Positions 16,994-25,030 of a DNA stretch of 64,000 nt are shown piece after piece. Numbering within the stretch: position 1 is the first letter of the stretch; every line of letters starts with the position of its first letter. The translations under genes were made by a program, and so were the position numbers. The DNA comes from Serratia sp. UGAL515B_01 (lineage in GTDB: Bacteria > Pseudomonadota > Gammaproteobacteria > Enterobacterales > Enterobacteriaceae). The notes under the pieces are model-generated. The model was given only the letters and a program-made list of their open reading frames with translations, was not told the origin of the DNA and did no database searches. Where the stretch lies: positions 4,089,766 to 4,153,765 of the forward strand of contig NZ_CP109901.1 in NCBI RefSeq assembly GCF_033095805.1, given 5' to 3'.

Positions 16994-17597
16994 TTATGTC
17001 AAGCGATATGCTGAAAATATAAATATTAAAAATGATATTTGTGATTTTAGTGATTTGATTCCTGAAATGAATGGAATATCAGCTGTAAGTTGGGAGCTAC
17101 CTAATTTTTCCCGAAGGGAGTTTGGCGCGCGACTGTTAAAGGAAATGTATTCTGCTGTTACTGATGGTAGTTTTGATTGTACCCATGTGATGATACAGTT
17201 AGTTCCGGAACAGCCTGATACTGCTATAGTTAATTATAAAAAAACATGGGGATTGATAGGAAGCTCAGGGATAAAAGTCGATGATTTTCAAGATAAAATA
17301 TCCTTTATTGACAAGGGAAGACAAGGATTGATACTAACAGGAACTTGCCGTATTGTCAGCTCTCTTTGCAGTGACCTTCAGAAATTAATAAATTCTGAAG
17401 AAAAGTTATTTTTTTCTAATATACCACCAAACTTGAGTGATCCTGATACATCTCAGGCTGGGCGGCTAACAAAATGGATTGAGAATATATTGTATAACGA
17501 TGGGGTTGTTTTTTTTCTCTTGGGTAGGTTTGATGAAAATGACTCAGAGGTTGTTGCTATAGGTAAAAGTGTTGCTTTGGAAAAATTATATAATTAA
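16983..17597 (+). CDS. Probable immunity protein for orphan toxin 2
   Basis: 204 residues from the ATG at 16983, which overlaps the end of toxin 2 by 11 bp and has AAAGG about 10 nt before it. An open frame extends further upstream but only as a shadow of the toxin. I do not recognise the family. Features: WELPNFSRREFGARLLKEMY, a central VIVNYKKTWGLIG-like region, and a hydrophobic YNDGVVFFLLGRFDEN near the end. No signal peptide or membrane segment, as expected for a cytoplasmic immunity protein. The assignment rests on position: every CDI toxin tip is followed by its immunity gene. The stop at 17597 is followed immediately, in the same frame, by the next junction. Confidence 0.65.
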   Translation: MTINYVKRYAENINIKNDICDFSDLIPEMNGISAVSWELPNFSRREFGARLLKEMYSAVTDGSFDCTHVMIQLVPEQPDTAIVNYKKTWGLIGSSGIKVDDFQDKISFIDKGRQGLILTGTCRIVSSLCSDLQKLINSEEKLFFSNIPPNLSDPDTSQAGRLTKWIENILYNDGVVFFLLGRFDENDSEVVAIGKSVALEKLYN

Positions 17598-18236
17598 CAG
17601 TTTGTTGTTGCGGAGAATAACTTACTTGCGTTGCCTGTGCCGGTTCCGCCGCCAGTGGCAGTACCGAATACATCAGTCAACGGTGCAGGCGGAAATGAAG
17701 CTTGGGATGCGGATGATGGCTCAGATCCGAGTAAGTCGCGTGAAGAGAATGCGCGTAAACCAAACATTGGGCAGGATCTGACGAATGAAGAGAAGAAAGA
17801 GGTGGGTGGTTCGGGGTCAGGAACGCCTGGCGGCTGGGAGCCTCAGGATGAGGAGAATGCTCGGAATCAGCTAACTAGTAATCGTGCGAACGAAATATCA
17901 GAGCTGTTTGAGTATGATAATCCGCGTGCAGGGATCCAAATTGGAGAGAGGACTCTTCTTGAAATGCCAAATAAAGGAAATGCGAAAGTATTTAGTGGTG
18001 CTTCGGAAGTTGAAGTGAAACAGTATTTTATGGAGCTGACTGGAAGCAAAAACTTACCTGAAGTACGAAATATTCCAGGAAAAGGTAATATCTATACAAT
18101 AAAAACACCTCAAGGCACCTTTAACTTGAGGGATTTTTCAGCGTCATCTAGTGAAACGGGAAGTGCTTGGACAATAGATATTCCTAGAGGAATTGCTAAG
18201 CCTAATGCTCCCGTTGAAATTAAATTCTTAAAGTGA
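17598..18236 (+). pseudogene. Orphan CdiA-CT module 3 (AENN junction + toxin 3)
   Basis: It starts directly after the preceding immunity stop with QFVVAENNLLALPVPVPPPV, a VENN variant (AENN at 17610-17621) and the proline-rich linker seen in module 2. There is no ATG; first usable starts are GTG/TTG inside the linker. The remaining frame is intact to 18236. The linker is acidic and polar (to about residue 90). The C-terminal domain of about 115 residues has KVFSGASEVEVKQYFMELTG, LPEVRNIPGKGNIYTI, TPQGTFNLRDFSASS and GSAWTIDIP. I have a sense of this domain in other polymorphic toxins but cannot name it with certainty. It is a spare toxin tip that cannot be exported as it stands. Confidence 0.68.
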
Positions 18237-18243
18237 GGTTTAT

Positions 18244-18606
18244 ATGAAAAATGTACTGAACTTTGAGGAAATAGTTCAAGATTCTAGAGGGTTATGGCTT
18301 TCTGCGTTGTTCAGCTCAATTATTGGTTGGAACCCCGGTAATGATCTCTCAGACTATAAGGATATGTTTTTTAGTGTTCTCAAAAGATTATTGGATGATG
18401 ATATTGTTCGTTTTTGTCGGCCTGACGATCCATTAGGTAAAATGCAGAACTATTGGGAGGCTGAAACTGAAACAATAATTAATTATCTATGTCAGCGTTG
18501 GCCTGAAGGTATCGCTGATGAGAATGATGAATCTCTGAACATGTATTTTTATGAAGTCCCGGCTATTTTATGGTTAAGTGAATCGGGGGATTACGTGGGG
18601 TCTTAG
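18244..18606 (+). CDS. DUF596-like immunity protein for orphan toxin 3
   Basis: 120 residues, 7 bp after toxin 3, with a GAGGTTT ribosome binding site. Pattern: RGLWLSALFSSIIGWNPGND, then FFSVLKRLLDDDIVRF, then YLCQRWPEGI, which matches the DUF596 family (putative immunity proteins near Neisseria maf and CDI/Rhs toxins) reasonably well. Acidic and cytoplasmic. Its own start codon means immunity can be expressed even though the toxin cannot be delivered. A truncated copy of the cdi terminator follows at 18613, cut by an IS4-type end. Confidence 0.65.
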   Translation: MKNVLNFEEIVQDSRGLWLSALFSSIIGWNPGNDLSDYKDMFFSVLKRLLDDDIVRFCRPDDPLGKMQNYWEAETETIINYLCQRWPEGIADENDESLNMYFYEVPAILWLSESGDYVGS

Positions 18607-18631
18607 CTGAATAAATCCCGGCCTTAGTGCC

Positions 18632-18881
18632 TAATGCTGGTCACTTAAGGTGACCAGCAGTTTTTTTATCCGGATATTTTCTGCTTTTTACCTTCAGTTC
18701 TCGTGGGTAGCTTCGCTCCCTTCTGCCTGGTAATACCAGCCATTTTGCCTGTTCGTACAACGTTCTTAACTCACCCGGCATCTTACCCGGTGACGCCCAA
18801 GGCAGCGTTATCAACAACCGTGTGATTTCACTTATCGCACCGCTGAAGCTCAACTGATAAGGCAGATAATCGCCTTTCAGA
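18632..18881 (-). pseudogene. IS4-family remnant (terminal repeat and transposase C-terminus)
   Basis: The end TAATGCTGGTCACTTAAGG resembles the IS4 terminal repeat. Inside it, 18641-18880 encodes the transposase C-terminus on the minus strand: DYLPYQLSFSGAISEITRLL, then ASPGKMPGELRTLYEQAKWL, then PGRRERSYPRELKVKSRKYP. Only about 80 residues remain of a protein of about 440; the inner end is replaced by an IS66 terminus at 18882. Confidence 0.75.
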
Positions 18882-19284
18882 GTAATGCTGCGGTGAACTC
18901 ACATTGACGCAACTCACCGGTTCTGCATCACACAGAATCGGTCAGTCGGTGAAGGTATTTTCCGGGAAGGGAAGCAGTTCGTGCAGACGTTCTTCTGGCC
19001 ACTCAGGCAAGCGCGTCAGTACCGACTTTAACCACACATACGGCTCCAGGCTGTTCAGCCGTGCGGTTTCCAGCAAGCTCATGATGTTTGCAGCGCGTTG
19101 ACCTGCCGCCAATGACCCAGCGAACAGCCAGTTGGATCTCCCCATCACCACAGGACGGATCGCTCTTTCGCATCGGTTGTTGCCCATCGGCAACCCGCCG
19201 TCGTCCAGGAATCGGCAAAGTTCAGTTTTGTGATTCAGCGCATACCGGATGGCTTTATATAATGCCGAGTTCGGCGGGCAGGCT
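18882..19284 (-). pseudogene. IS66-family right-end remnant with tnpC 3' part
   Basis: It starts with the 24-bp end GTAATGCTGCGGTGAACTCA (18882 onward). Minus-strand codons down to the stop at 18942 give the TnpC transposase C-terminus: ALYKAIRYALNHKTELCRFL, then NRCERAIRPVVMGRSNWLFA, then WLKSVLTRLPEWPEERLHEL. The catalytic glutamate region (NNRCERAIRP) is present but the N-terminal three quarters are lost. Confidence 0.8.
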
Positions 19285-19600
19285 GTAATGCTGCGGTGAA
19301 CTCACATTCCAATTGATTTTCGTCTAGGTAACATGCCGTTATGTTCATCATACGGAGAAATAAAATGCCTAACCGATACACCCCTGAGTTTAAAAAGCAC
19401 CATGTTGAAGCCTGGCGGGCCAGCGGCCTGACTCGTCGCCAGTACTGTGAATCACAAGGCATCAACGAAGGGACCTTTAAGTACTGGCCCTCTCAGATAA
19501 ACGCAAAAACCAAACATTGCGCCGCTGTCGCACTGCCAGAAGTCCTCCCGATCCAGATTGCCCGACCTTCTGCCCCTCACCTATCTTACATATTCTAGTC
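19285..19600 (+). pseudogene. IS66-family left-end remnant with truncated tnpA
   Basis: It begins with a second, identical 24-bp end (19285-19308), abutting the previous remnant. A GGAG ribosome binding site precedes the ATG at 19365, which encodes MPNRYTPEFKKHHVEAWRAS and RRQYCESQGINEGTFKYWPS, the HTH of the IS66 accessory protein TnpA. The frame ends at 19598 after 77 residues with an atypical tail, so the gene is cut. tnpB and tnpC are missing. Confidence 0.75.
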
Positions 19601-20105
19601 TGGCAAGTTGGCAGGTTGGGTCTGGGAGTTACTGTGTCGTAAAAGCAACTTTGTCGTAATTTGTGCTCTTGTAAACAAGCTGGTCAGAAGATCTTAGGCC
19701 CTGACGGTACGACAGAAAACTTACGAAGCATGACGAGAAATAAACCTTTTTAAACAAATGCTTATCTGTTTTTGCGAATGCTGATTATTGATGTTACAAA
19801 CTGCCACCGATCTGTTGAGGAACCTGTAAAACGGACAGGCTCGCTGAAGCCTTATATTCTCTGGAGGTTCATCAGGCGCGGAACTCATCAAGGTGCAGGA
19901 ATAAAATCCCATTCAGACGGCGGATAGATTCAAGCAAGCCAACTTATCGTCGTAATCGGTGTTGTAAAAACGTGAGTGACCATATATTCCGCTTTCCAAG
20001 TGGCTCTCTACTCACAAGAAGCAATGAAAAGTTTTGGCTGCCTGTTTTTAGGCAGCCAATCATAAAATTGTTTAGCTATAGGAAATTCAAACTGTAACGG
20101 CCTGT
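19601..20105. other. Right border of the island; no gene seen
   Basis: About 500 bp of low-information sequence between the IS66 remnant and yigI. GTCGTAA occurs twice near 19635-19660. No coding similarity, element end or tRNA was recognised; probably decayed mobile-element DNA. Confidence 0.4.
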
Positions 20106-20576
20106 TCATCCAACCAGATAGGTTGCCGTAGCGCTGGCGATATGTAGACCATCCTGGTTGTGCAGTTCTGCACGCGCCACGGCAACTTTATTACCACTGC
20201 GTAGCACGTTGGCTGCGGCAATAAAATGTTCACCACGTCCAGGACGAAGATAGTCAACACGTAGATCGATAGTTCCCATGCGAGAAAGGCGTGCAGCCAA
20301 CTCTTCTTCCACCAGAGGGTCCTGACGCATCAACACACTCCCCACACATGCTAGACCAGAGGCAACATCCAGCACCGAGGCGATCACGCCACCATGAAGG
20401 ATATTCTGTGCTGCGTTACCGACCAATTTGCCTTGATTAGTGAAAGTCAATTCAGTGTAGTCGTCATCAAATCGGCGCAGTTCCAACCCTAATTCACGAT
20501 TAAACGGCATGTGATAGACAAAAATTTCGCCTATTCTCTGACGGGCAGCTTCCAAGGTCATGAGTATGTGTGACAT
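20106..20576 (-). CDS. yigI: Hotdog-fold thioesterase YigI
   Basis: 156 residues from the ATG at 20576, chosen because it aligns with the E. coli start; an upstream ATG adds 5 residues. PaaI/YigI-type acyl-CoA thioesterase: FVYHMPFNRELGLEL, then NILHGGVIASVLDVASGLAC (the HGG...D active-site helix), then GTIDLRVDYLRPGRGEHF. E. coli YigI is reported as a medium/long-chain acyl-CoA thioesterase; the same role is inferred here. Divergent from pldA, as in E. coli relatives. Confidence 0.92.
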   Translation of the reverse strand: MSHILMTLEAARQRIGEIFVYHMPFNRELGLELRRFDDDYTELTFTNQGKLVGNAAQNILHGGVIASVLDVASGLACVGSVLMRQDPLVEEELAARLSRMGTIDLRVDYLRPGRGEHFIAAANVLRSGNKVAVARAELHNQDGLHIASATATYLVG

Positions 20577-20725
20577 AGTTTTGTTCTTCATTTAGTTTTG
20601 TTAATGAGTTCACTGGTCAGTCCAGGTTAGCTGATTGTAGATTCTATGCTTGTTTTTTGTTGTTTTCCAGGCTGGGCCGATAAATGTATTCCTTAGTGCG
20701 GTAAATCTTTCTTTGTGTGTAAAAT

Positions 20726-20748
20726 GGCCTGTTTTTTTATTTCAGGCC
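20726..20748 (+). promoter_or_regulatory. Stem-loop in the pldA leader
   Basis: GGCCTG and CAGGCC pair around an 11-nt T-rich loop, 30 bp before the pldA ATG. It lies in a divergent region, so a terminator for a neighbouring gene makes little sense; it may affect pldA translation or stability. Weak call. Confidence 0.3.
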
Positions 20749-20778
20749 TTTTCCTAATCTTTCTGGAGTGAGCAAATT

Positions 20779-21657
20779 ATGCGCGTTCTATCTGGGGTCA
20801 TGATGGCGATGCTTTTTGCGCCAGTGATGGTGCATGCCGATGAGGCCAAGAAGCTATCAAAAGCGAAAGTTCCTGAGGTTCGTGGCAGCATTATCTCTCA
20901 TATGCTGCAGCATTATGATACTCCGTTCACTTTTTATGCATATGAACCTAACTACCTGATCTATACCTATACTAGCGATCTGAATAAAGAAGCCATTGAA
21001 TCCTATAACTGGGCAGAATATGCCAAAAAGGATGAAGTGAAATTCCAGCTTAGTCTGGCCTTCCCAATCTGGAATGGTATTGCCGGTGAGAATTCGTTGT
21101 TGGGGGCTTCCTATACCCAAAGTTCTTGGTGGCAACTCTCCAACAGTAAGGAATCCTCACCATTTCGTGAAACCAACTATGAACCGCAGATCTTCCTCGG
21201 TTGGGCAACCGATTACCAGTTTGCTGGTTGGACGCTGCGCGACGTTGAAGTGGGTATCAACCACCAATCCAATGGTCGTGAAGATCCGACCTCCCGTAGC
21301 TGGAACCGTGGTTATGCACGCCTGATGGCCCAGCGCGGAGATTGGTTGGTAGAACTCAAACCCTGGTTCCGCATCCCAGAGAATGCCAACAACGATGATA
21401 ATCCTGATATCACCAAATACTTGGGCTATTACCGCCTGAGGGTCGGCTATGCGTTGGGGGAAAGCGTATTCAGCGTTGATAGCCACTACAACTGGAATAC
21501 CGGTTATGGGAGTGCTGAACTTGGGTGGAGTTACCCAATCACCAGCCATGTTCGTTTCTATACTCAATTATTCAGCGGTTACGGTGAATCGATGATTGAT
21601 TATAACTACAGGCAGACACGGATTGGCGTTGGTGTCATGCTTAACGATATTTTGTGA
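20779..21657 (+). CDS. pldA: Outer membrane phospholipase A (OMPLA)
   Basis: Calcium-dependent phospholipase A1/A2 of the outer membrane that removes mislocalised phospholipids. 292 residues. A signal peptide (MRVLSGVMMAMLFAPVMVHA) is cleaved before DEAKK. The catalytic signature INHQSNGREDPTSRSWNR contains the active-site His and Ser two residues apart and the Asn 12 residues later. The rest is a 12-strand beta barrel with alternating aromatic residues and ends in a hydrophobic strand (IGVGVMLNDIL). Followed by recQ in the same direction. Confidence 0.97.
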   Translation: MRVLSGVMMAMLFAPVMVHADEAKKLSKAKVPEVRGSIISHMLQHYDTPFTFYAYEPNYLIYTYTSDLNKEAIESYNWAEYAKKDEVKFQLSLAFPIWNGIAGENSLLGASYTQSSWWQLSNSKESSPFRETNYEPQIFLGWATDYQFAGWTLRDVEVGINHQSNGREDPTSRSWNRGYARLMAQRGDWLVELKPWFRIPENANNDDNPDITKYLGYYRLRVGYALGESVFSVDSHYNWNTGYGSAELGWSYPITSHVRFYTQLFSGYGESMIDYNYRQTRIGVGVMLNDIL

Positions 21658-21712
21658 TCGTGTTGTTTAAAGAGCGGTACCAGGCCAGGCTTGGCACCGT
21701 TGTTGCGTAAAA

Positions 21713-23557
21713 ATGGGGAAGCGTGTGTCAACAGCAGCAGTGATAAACAGAGAGTTGCTGGCAGAGCAGGTATTACGTGATACGTTCGGCTACCAGCGCT
21801 TTCGGCCGGGTCAGCAAACGATTATCAACGCAGTCATCGGTGGCCAGGATTGCCTGGTAGTGATGCCAACTGGCGGTGGAAAATCGCTGTGCTATCAAAT
21901 CCCAGCTCTAGTGATGGATGGGTTAACGCTGGTGGTTTCGCCGCTGATTTCCTTGATGAAAGATCAGGTCGACCAACTCCTTGCCTATGGTGTTTCCGCT
22001 GCTTGCTATAACTCAACGCAAACGCGAGAACAACAGCTAGCGGTGATGGCAGGTTGCCGCAGTGGCAAGATCAAAATGCTGTATATCGCCCCCGAACGGT
22101 TGATGATGGACAGCTTCCTTGATTTGCTCGAACACTGCCCACCTGCGCTGCTGGCGGTGGATGAAGCACATTGTATTTCCCAGTGGGGTCATGATTTCCG
22201 TCCTGAATATCGTGCCCTTGGTCAGTTAAAGCATCGTTTTCCAACCATGCCGGTTGTAGCGCTGACGGCTACGGCGGATGAAACCACGAGAGGAGATATT
22301 GTGCGCCTGCTGGCGCTGCATGAACCGCTGATTCAGATTAGCAGCTTCGATCGCCCGAACATCCGTTACACGCTGGTGGAAAAGTTTAAGCCGCTCGAAC
22401 AACTGTGGCGCTTTGTGCAGGACCAGCGTGGTAAGAGTGGCATTATTTATTGCAACAGCCGCGCCAAGGTGGAAGATACCACGGCACGTTTACAAAGCCG
22501 TGGATTAAGCGTGGCTGCTTACCATGCAGGGTTAGAGAATGAGCGCCGTTCGCAGGTGCAGGAAGCCTTTTTGCGCGACGATTTACAGGTGGTGGTAGCA
22601 ACTGTTGCCTTTGGCATGGGGATCAATAAACCCAACGTACGTTTTGTGGTTCACTTCGATATTCCGCGCAACATAGAGTCCTATTATCAGGAGACTGGCC
22701 GCGCAGGGCGCGATGGCCTGCCGGCTGAAGCGATCCTGTTGTATGACCCGGCTGATATGGCCTGGTTACGCCGTTGCTTGGAAGAAAAACCTGTTGGTCA
22801 GCAGTTGAATATTGAACGTCACAAGCTGAATGCTATGGGGGCGTTTGCTGAAGCACAGACCTGTCGTCGGCTGGTGTTACTGAATTACTTTGGTGAGGGT
22901 AAGCAGCAATCCTGCGGTAACTGTGATATCTGCCTCGATCCACCCAAGCGTTATGACGGCCTGGATGATGCTCGAAAAGCCCTTTCGGCGATTGGTCGCG
23001 TTGGTCAACGGTTCGGTATTGGCTACGTAGTGGAAGTGCTGCGTGGTGCTAATAACCAGCGTATTCGCGAATTTGGCCATGAAAAACTGCCCGTGTATGG
23101 TATTGGCCGTGATCAAACTACTGAACACTGGACCAGTGTGTTACGGCAGTTGATACATCTAGGTTTTATCACCCAGAACATTGCGATGCATTCGGCGTTA
23201 CAGCTGACAGAAGCCGCACGTCCGGTGTTGCGAGGGGAAGTGGTGCTGCAACTCGCGGTGCCGCGTATTCAGAGCTTTAAGGTTCGCAGCAGTGCCAATC
23301 AGAAATCTTATGCTGGCAATTACGATCGCAAACTGTTTGCCAAACTGCGCAAGCTGCGTAAGTCGATTGCCGACGAAGAGAACATTCCACCCTATGTGGT
23401 GTTTAACGATGCGACGCTGTTAGAGATGGCAGAACAGATGCCGATCAAAGCCAGCGAGTTGTTGAGTGTCAACGGCGTAGGCCAACGGAAACTGGAACGA
23501 TTTGGGGCTCCCTTTATGGGGATGATCCGTGATCATTTGGATAATGCTGATGAATAA
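21713..23557 (+). CDS. recQ: ATP-dependent DNA helicase RecQ
   Basis: 3'-5' superfamily 2 helicase of the RecF recombination pathway. 614 residues (E. coli 609). Motifs: FRPGQ (Q-motif), MPTGGGKSLCYQ (Walker A), VDEAHCISQWGHDFRPEY (DEAH plus aromatic loop), ALTATAD (III), YCNSRAKVEDT (IV), VATVAFGMGINKP (V) and QETGRAGRDG (VI). The zinc site Cys residues lie in FAEAQTCRR and SCGNCDICLD. The winged helix and a C-terminal HRDC domain (SIADEENIPPYVVFNDATL) follow. The start at 21713 gives an N-terminus slightly different from E. coli; no strong ribosome binding site separates the alternatives. Confidence 0.97.
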   Translation: MGKRVSTAAVINRELLAEQVLRDTFGYQRFRPGQQTIINAVIGGQDCLVVMPTGGGKSLCYQIPALVMDGLTLVVSPLISLMKDQVDQLLAYGVSAACYNSTQTREQQLAVMAGCRSGKIKMLYIAPERLMMDSFLDLLEHCPPALLAVDEAHCISQWGHDFRPEYRALGQLKHRFPTMPVVALTATADETTRGDIVRLLALHEPLIQISSFDRPNIRYTLVEKFKPLEQLWRFVQDQRGKSGIIYCNSRAKVEDTTARLQSRGLSVAAYHAGLENERRSQVQEAFLRDDLQVVVATVAFGMGINKPNVRFVVHFDIPRNIESYYQETGRAGRDGLPAEAILLYDPADMAWLRRCLEEKPVGQQLNIERHKLNAMGAFAEAQTCRRLVLLNYFGEGKQQSCGNCDICLDPPKRYDGLDDARKALSAIGRVGQRFGIGYVVEVLRGANNQRIREFGHEKLPVYGIGRDQTTEHWTSVLRQLIHLGFITQNIAMHSALQLTEAARPVLRGEVVLQLAVPRIQSFKVRSSANQKSYAGNYDRKLFAKLRKLRKSIADEENIPPYVVFNDATLLEMAEQMPIKASELLSVNGVGQRKLERFGAPFMGMIRDHLDNADE

Positions 23558-23569
23558 GGATGAACAATC

Positions 23570-24196
23570 ATGCTGATGTTGTTTTTGAAGGTGGCAGTAG
23601 TGCATTTGATAGCACTGATGAGCCCAGGGCCAGATTTCTTTTTCGTATCACAAACTGCGGTCAGCCGTTCGCGTCGTGAAGCAATGATGGGTGTGGTGGG
23701 GATTTCTCTCGGTGTCATGGTCTGGGCCGGGGTGGCATTGCTCGGACTGAATTTGATCCTGCAGAAGATGGCATGGCTACATCAGATTATTATGGTCGGT
23801 GGTGGCCTTTACCTGTGCTGGATGGGCTGGCAATTGTTACGCTCTGCCCGTCGGCAGAATGGGCAAACTGTGTCTGCGGAAGCGGTGGCGGTCGTGTTAC
23901 CCAAACCCGGTCACAGTTTTATTCGTGGTTTGCTGACTAATCTTTCTAACCCCAAAGCGGTTATTTACTTCGGTAGCGTATTTTCGCTGTTTGTTGGCGA
24001 AGAAGTTGGGGCTGGTGCCCGTTGGGGATTATTTGCTTTGATCACGGGTGAAACTTTTGTCTGGTTTACTCTAGTTGCTATAGTGTTCGCGCTGCCCACT
24101 ATGCGCCGAGGTTATCAGCGCATAGCGAAATGGATCGATGGCTTTGCGGGGGCCTTGTTTACTGGTTTTGGTCTGCATTTGATCTTCACTCGTTAA
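23570..24196 (+). CDS. rhtC: Threonine exporter RhtC (LysE family)
   Basis: 208-residue inner-membrane amino acid exporter of the LysE/RhtB family with about six membrane segments. Family hallmarks: LMSPGPDFFFVSQTAVSRSR near the N-terminus and LLTNLSNPKAVIYFGSVFSL in the middle. It starts 13 bp after recQ with GGATGAACA as ribosome binding site. It ends 12 bp from convergent rhtB. The recQ-rhtC-rhtB-pldB order is the enterobacterial standard, supporting RhtC rather than another LysE paralogue. Confidence 0.95.
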   Translation: MLMLFLKVAVVHLIALMSPGPDFFFVSQTAVSRSRREAMMGVVGISLGVMVWAGVALLGLNLILQKMAWLHQIIMVGGGLYLCWMGWQLLRSARRQNGQTVSAEAVAVVLPKPGHSFIRGLLTNLSNPKAVIYFGSVFSLFVGEEVGAGARWGLFALITGETFVWFTLVAIVFALPTMRRGYQRIAKWIDGFAGALFTGFGLHLIFTR

Positions 24197-24208
24197 GATC
24201 GTCTGGGG

Positions 24209-24829
24209 TCATGCTTTTCTGGCTGTTGCCAGTAGTCCAGCCACCAGAATAAACAACGAGCCAAAAATACGGTTCAACAGTTGCATTTGGCGCGGTGTTT
24301 TCAACCAACCGGCAATGCGTGTTGCCAGTGTGGCGTAACCAATCATCACGAAAATATCGACCACCACCGTGGTGACACCCAGAATGACGTACTGCTCGGC
24401 CTGGGGCTGATTGGGCAGAATAAACTGTGGAAACAGCGCCGCCAAGAACACAATGCTTTTGGGGTTGCTCAGGTTGACTAAGACGGCCCGCTGAAACAGG
24501 CGACGACGGGGTATGGTACCTGCCAACGTGTGTAAATCCAACGCGCCAGCGGCACGCCATTGCTGAAGTCCCAACCAAATCAGATAGCCCACGCCGAACC
24601 ATTTCAGTAGTTCAAAAGCCAACAGCGACTGTGAAACGATGGCACCTAGGCCAATCCCCACCAGTACGATATGGATACTCAATCCTACCTGTAGCCCGGC
24701 AATCGACGCCGCAGCACCACGAAGACCGTGGCTGATCCCGGTACTCATGGTATTGATAGCACCAGAGCCTGGAGAAAGGCTGAGAATAAAGGTTGTCAGC
24801 AGATAGGTTAACCACCAGTCTAAGGTCAT
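24209..24829 (-). CDS. rhtB: Homoserine/homoserine lactone exporter RhtB
   Basis: LysE-family efflux protein that exports homoserine and homoserine lactone in E. coli. The ATG at 24829 gives 206 residues, exactly the E. coli length, starting MTLDWWLTYLLTTFILSLSP; an open frame continues upstream but has no family support. Markers: SLSPGSGAINTM and NLSNPKSIVFLAALFPQFIL. Divergent from pldB across a dispersed repeat. Confidence 0.96.
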   Translation of the reverse strand: MTLDWWLTYLLTTFILSLSPGSGAINTMSTGISHGLRGAAASIAGLQVGLSIHIVLVGIGLGAIVSQSLLAFELLKWFGVGYLIWLGLQQWRAAGALDLHTLAGTIPRRRLFQRAVLVNLSNPKSIVFLAALFPQFILPNQPQAEQYVILGVTTVVVDIFVMIGYATLATRIAGWLKTPRQMQLLNRIFGSLFILVAGLLATARKA

Positions 24830-24870
24830 TGTAATGCTCCCTGAATACGCTAATTTGTGCCACAATACTC

Positions 24871-24985
24871 TATACCCGTTGTCTTTCAAGCTACAGCATT
24901 GTTGATTTGAGTTACCCCAGTTACTTACCAAGGTCAGCTGCAGGACATAACCGTGCTTGCTGCTTGGCTATAACTTGAAATCCAT
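24871..24985. repeat. Dispersed palindromic repeat, copy 2
   Basis: Flanked by TATACCCGTTGTCTTTCAAG and a TATAACTTGAAATCC end, with CCCCAGTTACTTACC inside: the same end and core motifs as the other copies. It fills the rhtB-pldB intergenic space and lies where promoters for both genes would be expected. Confidence 0.6.
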
Positions 24986-25030
24986 AGGGTGGACATTTCT
25001 ATAAGTGCTACCCCCTTTAAAAGGCAGGTA

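Noticed and set aside
19721..19912. 63-codon minus-strand frame in the island border
   Set aside because: No ribosome binding site, no similarity, and located in decayed mobile-element DNA.
20721..20754. Rho-independent terminator before pldA
   Set aside because: The flanking genes are divergent, so there is no transcript to end; kept only as a leader stem-loop.
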